A stretch of 64,000 nt of DNA from Methylibium rhizosphaerae (GTDB lineage Bacteria; Pseudomonadota; Gammaproteobacteria; Burkholderiales; Burkholderiaceae_C), in NCBI RefSeq assembly GCF_006386545.1, contig NZ_SWAR01000026.1, positions 1 to 64,000 of the forward strand. Direction: 5' to 3'. Of this stretch, positions 44,796-53,602 are shown piece by piece; position 1 is the first letter of the stretch, and each line of letters begins with the position of its first letter. Under the pieces are notes generated by a model, which was given only the letters and a program-made list of their open reading frames with translations, did no database searches and had not been told where the DNA came from. Position numbers and translations under genes: made by a program.

Positions 44796-45450
44796 ACCCC
44801 AGCCCCCTGATGTTGACGATCCGCTGGCGCGACCCGATGGCGAGCAGCTTGCGGCGAATGCGGTGCAAGGCCACGTCGAGCGCGTTGGGCGTGACCGCCT
44901 CGCTCAGGCCCCAGGCGGCCGCCTCCAGCGCGCTGCGGCGCACCACCTCCTCGGGCCTGCGCATGAGCAGCAGCATGATGTGCAGCTCCGCGGGCGGCAG
45001 CGTCACCTTCTCCTCGCCGCAGCACAGCAGCCCGGCCGCGGAATGCAGCGCCAGGTCGCCAAGCGTTGGGTCGAGCGGGCGCACCTCCGCCGGCCGCCGC
45101 AGCAGCGCCCGCACGCGCGCCACCATCTCGTCCATGGCAAACGGCTTCGGGAGGTAGTCGTCGGCGCCCGCGTCGAGGCCTTCCACGCGGTCGTGCAAGG
45201 CATCGCGTGCGGTGAGCACGAGGCAGGGCACCAGGAAGCCGGCGCGGCGCAGCTTCTGCAGCAGTTGGAGCCCGTCGCCGTCCGGCAGGCCACGGTCGAG
45301 CACCAGGCCCTGGTAGGGCATCTGCTGCACCGCAGCCCAGGCGGCGTCCATGCGGTTGCTCACGTCGACGGCAATGCCGGCGGCCACCAGGCCCTTTCGT
45401 ATCAGCTGCGCGAGCCGTTCATGGTCCTCGATCAGGAGTATTCGGCTCAT
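44764..45450 (-). CDS. OmpR/PhoB-family response regulator
   Basis: A 228-residue regulator: receiver domain with acidic pair Glu-Asp (LLIEDHERL), a phospho-acceptor position LVLDRGLPDGDGL and the conserved Lys in YLPKPFAMDE; C-terminal winged helix with VTPNALDVALHRIRRKL and NIRGLGYAI. The phospho-acceptor is Asp52 in VLDRGLP. Its ATG shares one base with the mipA stop (TGATG), so expression is coupled. Partner of the kinase downstream. Confidence 0.93.
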   Translation of the reverse strand: MSRILLIEDHERLAQLIRKGLVAAGIAVDVSNRMDAAWAAVQQMPYQGLVLDRGLPDGDGLQLLQKLRRAGFLVPCLVLTARDALHDRVEGLDAGADDYLPKPFAMDEMVARVRALLRRPAEVRPLDPTLGDLALHSAAGLLCCGEEKVTLPPAELHIMLLLMRRPEEVVRRSALEAAAWGLSEAVTPNALDVALHRIRRKLLAIGSRQRIVNIRGLGYAIRQDGPVQ

Positions 45451-46286
45451 CAGAAGCGGTAGGTGTATCCGAGCAGCACCCGATTGTCGTTCGAGCGATC
45501 CACCAGCGGACTGTCCTTGGCCGCCTTCGGCAGGCTGGACACGGCCGCGTCGACGAACACGGAGTGCTGCCGGTCGAACAGGTAGACCGCCCGCAGGCCG
45601 ACCTCGGCACCGGTGCCGGACTTGCCGGCGTAGGCCGGGCGGCCGGGCGCGACTTCGCTGTCGCGCACGCCGAAGTAGTAGTCGACGTATTTCCTGTCCT
45701 GCCAGGTCGCTGCCACGCGAGGCGTGAGCATCAGGTGCCGGCCGAAGTGCCAGGTGCGCTCCAGCCCGAGGCTGAACTGCTGGCCCTTGCTGTGGCCGGA
45801 GGCATCGGCGAGCCATTCGGCGCTCAGGTCGGCCACGTCGTTCTTCCACTCCACCTTGGCGCCGGCCCAGAAGCCGCCCTTGCGCCGGCTCATGCCGCTC
45901 AGGATGAGGGCGTCGTCGGCCTTGTAGCCGCTGCCGTCGTACTTGCCGACGAGGCTGAACTCGAGCCGCTGTGATTCCCCGAGGGCGAGGCTCGGCAGCT
46001 TGACGCCGATCTGCGGCCCGAAGATCTCCAGGTATTCGTTCTCGAAGCGCAGCAGCGGCAACACCTTGCTCTCCCGGTCGATGCCGGCATAGGGCTTTTG
46101 CACGCTCATCACGCCCAGGCCGAGCGACCAGGACGAACCGGACCCGGGGCCGTCGCCGTCCGGCTGCTGGGCGAAGGCGCAAGCGCCGCCGGCCAGTGCG
46201 GCTGCGAGCACGCAGAGACGGGCCGGATGGGGGGCGCTCGCCGGGACACGAGAGCGGGATCGGGCAGCGGCTGGGCACGCGGGCAT
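45450..46286 (-). CDS. MipA/OmpV family outer membrane protein
   Basis: A 278-residue protein with an extended, Arg-rich signal sequence (core CVLAAALAGGACAFA) and a beta-barrel ending in YTYRF. MipA/OmpV markers: WSLGLGVMSVQKPYAGID near the mature start, LPLLRFENEYLEIFGPQIGVKLP (in pieces), and YYFGVRDSEV. These proteins are porin-like or scaffold murein enzymes. First gene of a three-gene operon with its two-component system, a pairing common in proteobacteria, where MipA levels respond to envelope stress or metals. Confidence 0.88.
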   Translation of the reverse strand: MPACPAAARSRSRVPASAPHPARLCVLAAALAGGACAFAQQPDGDGPGSGSSWSLGLGVMSVQKPYAGIDRESKVLPLLRFENEYLEIFGPQIGVKLPSLALGESQRLEFSLVGKYDGSGYKADDALILSGMSRRKGGFWAGAKVEWKNDVADLSAEWLADASGHSKGQQFSLGLERTWHFGRHLMLTPRVAATWQDRKYVDYYFGVRDSEVAPGRPAYAGKSGTGAEVGLRAVYLFDRQHSVFVDAAVSSLPKAAKDSPLVDRSNDNRVLLGYTYRF

Positions 46287-46369
46287 GGGGGGGTTCCTCG
46301 TCGGGGTGTTTGAAAGGCGCGATGCTCCGCGCCTCCGACTTACCCGACTCTTACCCGCCGTCGCGCGGG

Positions 46370-47500
46370 CTACAGGCGCGCTTCGGCTGCAGCTTGCGGC
46401 GGCACCTCTGCGGCGGCCGGCTGCAGTTCGCGCCACCAGCGCTGGCCGGCATGCGGCTGCCGCAGCGACAGGCGCTCGCCCATTGCCGGCGTGGCCAGCG
46501 CGATGCCGCCAGCTGCTGCCAGCGCCTCGATGCGGTCGAACGGCTCGTCCCAGGCATGCATGGCCAGGTCGAAGGTGCCGTTGTGCACCGGCATCAGCCA
46601 GCGGCCCCGCAGGTCGCGGTGCGCCTGCAGGGTCTGCTCGGGCTGCATGTGCACGTCGGGCCACTGCTCGTCGTAGGCACCGGTCTCGAGCAGGGTCACG
46701 TCGAAGGGGCCGAACCTTTCGCCGATGGTGGCGAAGTCGGCGTGGTAGCCGGTGTCGCCGCTGAAGAACAGGCGCAGCCCATCGGCCAGGATCACCCACG
46801 ACGCCCACAAGGTGCGGTCGCCGTCGGTGAGCCCGCGACCCGAAAAGTGCTGCGCCGGCGCGGCGACGAGGCGAACGCCGGCCACCGAGGTCTCCTGCCA
46901 CCAGTCGAGCTGGCGCACCTTGGCCGGGTCCACGCCCCAGTCGACGAGGCGGTCGCCCACGCCCAGCGGTGTGATGAAGACGTCCACCTTCGGCGCCAGC
47001 TTCATGATGGCTGCATGGTCGAGGTGGTCGTAGTGGTCGTGCGACAGGATCACGCCCTTGATCGGCGGCAACTCGTCGATGCCGATGGGCGACTCGTGGA
47101 AGCGCTTCGGGCCCATCCATTGGAACGGCGAGGCGCGCTCGGAAAACACCGGGTCGGTGAGCCACAGTTCGCCGCGCAGCTTGAGCAGGAGAGTCGAATG
47201 CCCCAGGCGGAACAGGCTGGCATCGGGCGCATCGGCGAGCGCGGCGGCGGTCAGCGGCTGCACCGGCACCGGCCCGCGCGGCACGGTGGTGTCGGGCTTG
47301 CGGGTGAGGACGCGCCAGGCGATGGCGAGCATCTTCGTGAAGCCGGGAGCCTGGCGCGGCACGACGTTGTGATACTTGCCGTCGCGCGCCTGCGACAAGT
47401 CGGCAGAGGCGACAGGGGTGCGGCTGAAGGCGCAAAGCGAGGCGGTGGCCATGGTGACGAGGACTCCGGCAAAGAGGGTGCGGACGAGCGTGCGATTCAT
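46370..47500 (-). CDS. exported metallo-beta-lactamase-fold hydrolase (UlaG/NAPE-PLD-like)
   Basis: A roughly 376-residue hydrolase. The N-terminal hydrophobic segment (TLFAGVLVTMATASLCAF) suggests export or membrane anchoring. The metal-binding motif is SHDHYDHLDH, with further ligands in PAQHFSGRG, FSGDTGYH and PVHNGTF; the sequence LFRLGHSTLLLKL is typical of the NAPE-PLD/UlaG-like subgroup that acts on phospholipid or lactone substrates. Start between 47500 and 47509 (two ATGs, no clear ribosome binding site). Divergent from a TetR regulator with shared operators, so probably its target. Confidence 0.85.
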   Translation of the reverse strand: MNRTLVRTLFAGVLVTMATASLCAFSRTPVASADLSQARDGKYHNVVPRQAPGFTKMLAIAWRVLTRKPDTTVPRGPVPVQPLTAAALADAPDASLFRLGHSTLLLKLRGELWLTDPVFSERASPFQWMGPKRFHESPIGIDELPPIKGVILSHDHYDHLDHAAIMKLAPKVDVFITPLGVGDRLVDWGVDPAKVRQLDWWQETSVAGVRLVAAPAQHFSGRGLTDGDRTLWASWVILADGLRLFFSGDTGYHADFATIGERFGPFDVTLLETGAYDEQWPDVHMQPEQTLQAHRDLRGRWLMPVHNGTFDLAMHAWDEPFDRIEALAAAGGIALATPAMGERLSLRQPHAGQRWWRELQPAAAEVPPQAAAEARL

Positions 47501-47546
47501 CGAGGGCATCGGGGGGCTTTCGGCTCTTGTGCTCGAAGCGCAGAAA

Positions 47547-47564
47547 CTACACTGCACGGTGTAG
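47547..47564. promoter_or_regulatory. TetR-type operator, site 1
   Basis: CTACACTGCACGGTGTAG is an inverted repeat (CTACAC/GTGTAG with a six-base centre) in the spacer between the hydrolase and TetR genes. A related sequence recurs 35 bases further on. Confidence 0.65.
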
Positions 47565-47598
47565 TTTTGCAGTGTAGCCACCGATCGCCAAAAAGTAA

Positions 47599-47611
47599 AC
47601 TGACCGGTGTA
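47599..47611. promoter_or_regulatory. TetR-type operator, site 2
   Basis: ACTGACCGGTGTA resembles ACTGCACGGTGTA of site 1 and ends 11 bases before the TetR start codon, as expected for autorepression. Confidence 0.5.
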
Positions 47612-47622
47612 ATATTCTCTTA

Positions 47623-48231
47623 ATGACCGAACAGCAACGACTCACCGACCGCAAGCGCGAGGCCATCGTCCAGGCGGCCATCGCCGAGTTCCGCACCAAC
47701 GGCTTCGACGCCACCAGCGTCGACAAGGTGGCCGCGCGCGCCGAGGTGTCCAAGCGCACGCTCTACAACCACTTCCCCAGCAAGGACGAGCTCTTCGCCG
47801 AGATCCTGCGGGTGCTGTGGGAAAGCAGCGCCAGCCGGATGGACCTGCCCTACCGCCCCGATGCGCCGCTGGACGAGCAGCTGCTCGAGCTGGTCATGCA
47901 GAAGATCGCGCTGATTTCCGACGACAACTTCCTCGACCTCGCGCGCGTGGCGATCTCGGCCGCCATCCATTCACCGGCTCGCGCCAAGGACATGGTCAGC
48001 CGGCTCGGCCAGAAGGAAGGCGGGATGCTCGCCTGGGTGCGCGCGGCACAGAAGGACGGTCGCCTCAAGCGGTGCGATGCGGCCCTGGCGGTGCAGCAGC
48101 TCGAGAGCCTGGTCAAGGGCGCGGCCTTCTGGCCGCAGGTGGCGATGGGCCAGCCCAGGCTGCCGCCGCGCGAGCAGCGCCGGCTGGCGGCCGAGACGGT
48201 GGCGCTGTTCCTCAGCCATCACGCTGCTTGA
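47623..48231 (+). CDS. TetR/AcrR-family transcriptional regulator
   Basis: A 202-residue regulator. N-terminal helix-turn-helix (about residues 10-57: [43 protein letters not shown], in pieces) and a helical ligand-binding C-terminus (AefR-like Tet[12 protein letters not shown]-type segment [16 protein letters not shown]). It is likely the local repressor of the divergent metallo-hydrolase and of itself. Its 3' end overlaps the convergent hybrid kinase by 20 bases. Confidence 0.9.
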   Translation: MTEQQRLTDRKREAIVQAAIAEFRTNGFDATSVDKVAARAEVSKRTLYNHFPSKDELFAEILRVLWESSASRMDLPYRPDAPLDEQLLELVMQKIALISDDNFLDLARVAISAAIHSPARAKDMVSRLGQKEGGMLAWVRAAQKDGRLKRCDAALAVQQLESLVKGAAFWPQVAMGQPRLPPREQRRLAAETVALFLSHHAA

Positions 48232-50491
48232 GCGGCGCGCTCCTGAACCAGCGCTGCAGCACCGCGTCGAGCTTGTCCACCGAACACGGCTTGGTCAGGT
48301 AGTCGTCCATCCCGGCCAGGGAGCACTGATCCAGGTTGCTCGACAGCGCGTTCGCGGTAAGTGCCACGATCGGCGTGCGTCGCAGCTTTCCGTCCGCCTC
48401 CTCGGCACGCCATTGCCGGGTGACCGAGTAACCCGACAAGCCCGGCAGCATGCAGTCCATGAGCACGAGGTCGTAGCGCTGCTGCCGCAGGCGCGACAGT
48501 GCTTCCTCACCGTCGGCGGCCACGTCGCAGGAACAGCCCAGCGCCGCCAGCTGGGCCTCGGCGATCATGCTGTTGACCGGGTCGTCCTCCACCACCAGCA
48601 CGTGGCGGCCGTCATGTCCACGTTCGGGCGACGGGGACAACGGCGCCGCTCCCGAATTGGCGAACCGCTCCAGCAGCGCGTCCTCGCCGACGGGCAGGCC
48701 GGCCGGGTCGCCATCGGCCTGGGGCAGCGTCAGCTCGAACCAGAAGCGGCTGCCGCTTCCTGGGGTGCTCTCATAGTCGATGCGCCCGCCCATCAGCATG
48801 GTCAGCCGCTGCGAGATGGCCAGGCCCAGGCCGGTGCCGCCGAAGCGGCGTCCCACGGTGCCGTCCGCCTGGCTGAAGGGCTGGAACAGGCGCGCGCGCG
48901 CCGCATCGGGCACCCCCGCCCCGGTATCGGTGACTTCCACGTGCAGCAGCACCTGTGCGGCCTCGCGCGGCTCGCTTCGCATCGAGATCGTCACGCCGCC
49001 CGAATCGGTGAACTTGATGGCATTGCTCACCAGGTTGACCAGCACCTGCTGCACCCGGCCTGCATCCCCCTCCACTGGCGGCAAGTCCTCCGGCAAGGCC
49101 AACCGCAGCTCGAGCCCCTTCTTCAGCGCATAGCCGGCGAACAGGTCCCGCACGCCGCGCGCCAGTTCGGCCGGGGAAAACGGCGCCGGCGCCAGCTGGA
49201 GCTCGCCCGCCTCGATCTTGGACAGGTCCAGGATGTCGTTGATGATGCCCAGCAGCACCCGGCCGGACGACAGCAGCGTCCGGGTCAGGTGCCGCTGCTG
49301 CTCGTCCAGCGGCGTGCGTGCCAGCAGGTCCGCGGTGCCGAGGATGCCGTTCATCGGGGTGCGGATCTCGTGGCTCATGGTGGCCAGGAACTCGGACTTG
49401 GCGCGGTTGGCCGCCTCGGCCTGTTCGCGCAACCTCTGGCTCTCGACCATCTGCGTCTCCCGGCGGCGCAGCGAACGCGCCAGCGACGGGAACACCAGGC
49501 CCAGGCACAGGGTCGTCACGCCGGCGAGCACCGCGATGGCCGTGGCCTGCTGCCGCCAGCCGGCGAGGTACACAGACTCGTGCACCGCCACCGCCGCCAG
49601 CACGGGGAAGTCGTCCACCCGCCGCGCGCTGGAGATGACGCCGCCGTTCGGCTCGGCGGCATCCCATGGCGTGAAGCGTTTGAGCGCAACGGCCTGAGGT
49701 GAGGCCGGCGCGATCGGCGCGCCGTCGATCGCTCGCCTGGGCACGATCCTCGCGCCCATCGCGGCATCGCGAAACGGGCCGCGAGCCAGCACCGCGAGGT
49801 CTTCGCGCAGCAAGGTGACGGCCGAGCCTTCGTCGCCGGCACCCGCCCGCGACGCCGCACCCGCCATGCGGATGTCTTCGTAGAAGCGCGAGAAGTGCTG
49901 CGCCGACAGCCCCACCAGCGCCAGGCCGAGAAACTCGCCGGCGCGGTTCTGCAGGCGCCGCCCGACGTAGAAGGTCCAATGCCCCGTGGCCCGGTTGCGC
50001 ACCGGCGCGGCGATGAAGGTCCTGGCCGGGCCCGCGCTGGCAAGGAGGTAGGCCTCGCGGTCGCGGATGTCGATGACCGGTGCCGGATGGCCGCGCGAAT
50101 ACGCAACCAGCTGCCCTTCGGCATCGAACACCGCCACCACGTCGATCGCCGAAAAGCTCTGCTCACGGGCGCGCAGGCGCTCGAAGGTGTGCGTGCCGGA
50201 CAGCTGCTCACGCAGTGCAGCGCTCGTGGCCGGCCCGCCGCCCTCGATCTCCGCAACGAGGTTGCCCACCATGAACCACGACGTCGAAAGCACCTGCGAG
50301 GCATGGGCAGACACGGCCATGGCCCGCTCCTGCACCTGCTGCCGCGTGGAGTCGACCGCCGCTTCCCGCAAGCGCCAGATCGACAGGAAGGCGCCGGCCA
50401 GCACGGCGAGCACCAGCAGGCCGCCCACTGTGCCGATGGCGCGGCTGGTCGCGTTGCTGCCACGAAACAGGTACAGGACTGGCTTGAGCAT
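48212..50491 (-). CDS. hybrid sensor histidine kinase/response regulator
   Basis: A 759-residue membrane protein. Transmembrane helix 1 (about 15-40), a periplasmic dCache/CHASE-like sensor domain of some 250 residues, transmembrane helix 2 ([19 protein letters not shown]), phospho-acceptor box [14 protein letters not shown], ATPase N box [11 protein letters not shown] and G box [12 protein letters not shown], then a C-terminal receiver domain with VVEDDPVN, phospho-acceptor Asp in [10 protein letters not shown] and the Lys in YLTKPCS. GGGAGG precedes the start. No histidine-phosphotransfer or output gene is adjacent, so the downstream partner is elsewhere. Confidence 0.93.
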   Translation of the reverse strand: MLKPVLYLFRGSNATSRAIGTVGGLLVLAVLAGAFLSIWRLREAAVDSTRQQVQERAMAVSAHASQVLSTSWFMVGNLVAEIEGGGPATSAALREQLSGTHTFERLRAREQSFSAIDVVAVFDAEGQLVAYSRGHPAPVIDIRDREAYLLASAGPARTFIAAPVRNRATGHWTFYVGRRLQNRAGEFLGLALVGLSAQHFSRFYEDIRMAGAASRAGAGDEGSAVTLLREDLAVLARGPFRDAAMGARIVPRRAIDGAPIAPASPQAVALKRFTPWDAAEPNGGVISSARRVDDFPVLAAVAVHESVYLAGWRQQATAIAVLAGVTTLCLGLVFPSLARSLRRRETQMVESQRLREQAEAANRAKSEFLATMSHEIRTPMNGILGTADLLARTPLDEQQRHLTRTLLSSGRVLLGIINDILDLSKIEAGELQLAPAPFSPAELARGVRDLFAGYALKKGLELRLALPEDLPPVEGDAGRVQQVLVNLVSNAIKFTDSGGVTISMRSEPREAAQVLLHVEVTDTGAGVPDAARARLFQPFSQADGTVGRRFGGTGLGLAISQRLTMLMGGRIDYESTPGSGSRFWFELTLPQADGDPAGLPVGEDALLERFANSGAAPLSPSPERGHDGRHVLVVEDDPVNSMIAEAQLAALGCSCDVAADGEEALSRLRQQRYDLVLMDCMLPGLSGYSVTRQWRAEEADGKLRRTPIVALTANALSSNLDQCSLAGMDDYLTKPCSVDKLDAVLQRWFRSAPLKQRDG

Positions 50492-50770
50492 GCAACCTCC
50501 CGGTCGCCCGAACTGCGCAGGCAAGGCGCTTGCCCGCTCTCGTGCGCGGCATTGCCTGCTCCGGCGGCACTTCGCTTGCGGACGAGTCACCATGGAGCCC
50601 GCCCCCTTCTCCGATGCGCGATCAGCTGTCCCGCTGGAAGCCCGGGCGAACGCCAGGGCAGCAAGTCCTGCGTGCGGCTGCCGCGGAAGGATTGGGAGCG
50701 TGACTTGCCGCGCCACCGACCAGGCGCCCCAACCGGTCCGACCATGAAATCTCAGCTGCAGAAACCCATC

Positions 50771-52180
50771 TCACCCCACCCTGAAGTTCAAGAACTGCCA
50801 CGGGTCGCTGGGGTCGATCGGTTCGCTGAACAGGCTTTCCCGGTGTTCGAGCGGCGTCCAGTCGGAGAACACCCCAACCACCTCGCCGAGGTAGGGGCGC
50901 GTCATCGCCAGCATCTCGTCGAACGGCAGGTCGTCGGCCTCGAGAATGCCCTGCGAAGGGTGCTTCAGCGCCCAGGCCACGCCGGCCATGATGGGTGCGG
51001 CCACCTGCAGCGACGTGGCGGTGTTGTAGGGGCACAGGGCGCGGGCCTCGTCGGTGGAAAGACGCGAGCCGTACCAGTAGGCGCCGCGCTCGTGTCCCAT
51101 CAGCAGCACGCCCAGCTCGTCGCGCCCGCTGGTGATCTCGTCGCGCATCACCCGCTTGTCCTTCTGCAGCCGCCACTGCCGCCCGGCCAGCTCGTGCAGC
51201 GACAGCACCGCATCGTCGCAGGGGTGGTAGGCGTAGTGCACCGTCGGGCGGTACTGCGGCCGCGCCGGGTCGCCGAGGGTGAAGTGGTCTGCGATCGAGA
51301 TCGACTCTGCATGCGTGACCAGGAAGGCGTGCTGGGGCCCGGCCAGCGGCGTCCAGGTGCGCACCTGCGTGGCGGCGCCGGGCCGCTCGAGGTAGATGGC
51401 TGCCCGGCAGCCCTGCGAGTGTTGCCCGGCATCGCGCGGCAGGTGGCGCTCGTGCGTGCCCCAGCCGAGCTCGGCCGGCTGCAGGGCCTCGGAGACGAAA
51501 CCCGCCACCGACCAGGTGTTGACGAATTCGCCGGCCTGCTTGCGGGTGGCGCTGACCTGGTCGTCCCGCTCGGCCACGTGGATCACCCGCACGCCGAGGT
51601 CCTGCGCGAGCCTGGCCCATGCCTGGCGGTCGGCCGGCGCCGACGTGCCCGGGCCGGCAAGGTCGAGCAGCGCCTGCTTCAGCAGGAACGACACGAGGCC
51701 GGGGTTGGCGCCGAGCGTGATGAGCGCCGTGGGCTGTCGCTCACCCGGCCGGCGCAGTGCCAGCGCCTGTTCGCGCATGTGGTAGTTGGTGCGCTCTGCG
51801 GCGGGCATCGAACGGTCGGTGTAGGTGCCCGGCCAGGGCTCGGTGGCCGCATCCAGGTACAGCACCTCATGCTCGCGGCACCACTGCATCAATGCAACGC
51901 TGCTCACGTCGACCGACAGGTTGAGAAGGAAGTCGCCCGGGTGCAGCCTGCGCTCGAGTTCGGCCACGTAGTTGTCGCGGCTCAGTTTCAGCTCGGTGTG
52001 CGGCACGCCGTACTCGGCGGCGGCATCGAGCCCGGACTTCGACGGCTTGAGGATCTCGATCTGCCCGGGCCGCATGTCGATGTGACGCAGCAGCAGCGGA
52101 AGCACCGCCTGCCCGATGCTGCCGAACCCCAGCATCACCAGGCGCCCGTCGAAGCTTGCATGTCTGTCATGGGTGTCCAT
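50771..52180 (-). CDS. hss: homospermidine synthase
   Basis: A 469-residue NAD-dependent enzyme that builds sym-homospermidine from putrescine (or spermidine). Rossmann start GFGSIGQAVLPLLLRH, then DFLLNLSVDVSSVALMQWC, DAATEPWPG, TLGANPGLVSFL, VIHVAERDDQ and the C-terminal NTATSLQVAAP, as in saccharopine-dehydrogenase-fold homospermidine synthases. Start at 52180 (MDTHDRHAS). It is divergent from an FAD-dependent amine-oxidase-like gene with a spacer of only 29 bases, suggesting joint control of polyamine supply and breakdown. Confidence 0.92.
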   Translation of the reverse strand: MDTHDRHASFDGRLVMLGFGSIGQAVLPLLLRHIDMRPGQIEILKPSKSGLDAAAEYGVPHTELKLSRDNYVAELERRLHPGDFLLNLSVDVSSVALMQWCREHEVLYLDAATEPWPGTYTDRSMPAAERTNYHMREQALALRRPGERQPTALITLGANPGLVSFLLKQALLDLAGPGTSAPADRQAWARLAQDLGVRVIHVAERDDQVSATRKQAGEFVNTWSVAGFVSEALQPAELGWGTHERHLPRDAGQHSQGCRAAIYLERPGAATQVRTWTPLAGPQHAFLVTHAESISIADHFTLGDPARPQYRPTVHYAYHPCDDAVLSLHELAGRQWRLQKDKRVMRDEITSGRDELGVLLMGHERGAYWYGSRLSTDEARALCPYNTATSLQVAAPIMAGVAWALKHPSQGILEADDLPFDEMLAMTRPYLGEVVGVFSDWTPLEHRESLFSEPIDPSDPWQFLNFRVG

Positions 52181-52209
52181 GTCGTCGCCGAGCAAACGCG
52201 GTGCCTGCC

Positions 52210-53481
52210 ATGACGACCTACTACGAAGCCACCGCCACGCCCGGTCTGCGCCTGCCGCCGCTCGAAGCTGCGGCCGAGGCCGACACGGTGATCGTGGGCG
52301 GCGGCTTCGCCGGCCTGGCCACCGCCCTGGGCCTGCATGAGCGGGGCGTGCGCGACTGCATGCTGCTGGAGGCACGCACCATCGGCTTTGGTGCATCGGG
52401 GCGCAACGGCGGTTTCGTCTCGGGGGGCTTCAGCCTCGATGCGGCGAAGCTGCACCGTCGCGTGGGGCGCGAAGAAGCGCGCCGCCTCTACCGGATGACG
52501 GAGGCCGCGGTGCAATGCATCCGCAGCCGCATCGAGCGGCATGCCATCGATTGCGACGCGGTGTACGGCGGCGTCATCGTGGCCAGCTGGTTCGACGAGG
52601 ACCACTCCCTGCACGAGCTGCAGCGGCTCATGCGCGAAGAATTCGGCCTGCATTGGCAGTGGCTGCCTCGCGAGGAGCTGCGCGAGCGCCTGCGCACCCG
52701 GCGCTACCACGCAGGGCTGCACGAGACCGGCGCCTTCCACTTCAACCCGCTGAAGTACGCGCTCGGTCTTGCGCGCGTGCTGCTGTCCGCCGGCGTACGG
52801 CTGCACGAGATGACCCATGTGCGCGACATCCGCCGCGCGGGCGGCCAGTGGGAAGTCGACACCGGGGTCACGACGGTGCGCTGCCGCCGTGTCGTGGTCT
52901 GCGCCGGCGGCTACCTCGACGGCCTGTGCCGGCCGCTCGCCCGCGCAGCCCTGCCGATCGCCACCTACGTCATGGCCACCGAGCCGCTCGGCGCGCGGCT
53001 GGCCGACGCGATACGCACCGACGCCGCGGTGTTCGACACCCGCTTCGCCTTCGACTACTACCGGCCCCTGACCGACACGCGCCTGCTGTGGGGCGGGCGC
53101 ATGTCGATCCGCCAGCGCAGCCCGGCCGAGATCGAGCGGCTGCTCTACCACGACCTGCTGCGCGTGTACCCGCAGCTCGAGGGCGTGAAGGTCACGCATG
53201 CCTGGAGCGGCCTCATGAGCTACGGGCGCCACAGCATGCCGCAGATCGGCCAGCTCGAAGACGGCCTCTGGTACGCCTACGGCTTCGGCGGGCACGGCGT
53301 GGCTCCCACCACGCTGGGCGGCGAGGTGCTGGCCCGCGCCATCACCCGGGAAGAAGAAATACCGGCGGGCCTGCGGGCCTACGGGCTCGAACCTGTGTAC
53401 GGCAAGGCCGGCCTGCTGGCGGCGCAATGCCTCTACTGGAGCCTGCAGGCGCGCGATGCGCTGCTCGACTGGTGGCACTGA
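52210..53481 (+). CDS. FAD-dependent oxidoreductase, PuuB-like (DAO family)
   Basis: A 423-residue flavoprotein: FAD motif VIVGGGFAGLATALG near residue 30, ARTIGFGASGRNGGFVSGGF typical of gamma-glutamylputrescine oxidase and related DAO-family amine oxidases, GGYLDGL, MATEPLG, and the C-terminal FAD segment GFGGHGVAPTTLGGEVLA. It probably oxidises an amine or amino acid; beside homospermidine synthase, a polyamine or its glutamyl adduct is the best guess. The start at 52210 was chosen over an upstream ATG inside the divergent gene. Confidence 0.86.
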   Translation: MTTYYEATATPGLRLPPLEAAAEADTVIVGGGFAGLATALGLHERGVRDCMLLEARTIGFGASGRNGGFVSGGFSLDAAKLHRRVGREEARRLYRMTEAAVQCIRSRIERHAIDCDAVYGGVIVASWFDEDHSLHELQRLMREEFGLHWQWLPREELRERLRTRRYHAGLHETGAFHFNPLKYALGLARVLLSAGVRLHEMTHVRDIRRAGGQWEVDTGVTTVRCRRVVVCAGGYLDGLCRPLARAALPIATYVMATEPLGARLADAIRTDAAVFDTRFAFDYYRPLTDTRLLWGGRMSIRQRSPAEIERLLYHDLLRVYPQLEGVKVTHAWSGLMSYGRHSMPQIGQLEDGLWYAYGFGGHGVAPTTLGGEVLARAITREEEIPAGLRAYGLEPVYGKAGLLAAQCLYWSLQARDALLDWWH

Positions 53482-53602
53482 GCTTGTTGCACTCTCTTGC
53501 AAACAAGAATTGTTCGCATTAAAGTGCCGCTCCGATCACCCTCCTCCGTTCACGCACCAGCCAGCCGCAAGCCAGCACCGTGCCCTTCAAGGGACCACCC
53601 CC

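Noticed and set aside
53456-53602. upstream ATG for the DUF3501-receptor gene
   Set aside because: It lies inside the preceding oxidase gene and adds a sequence with no domain similarity; GTG 53603 has a proper ribosome binding site.
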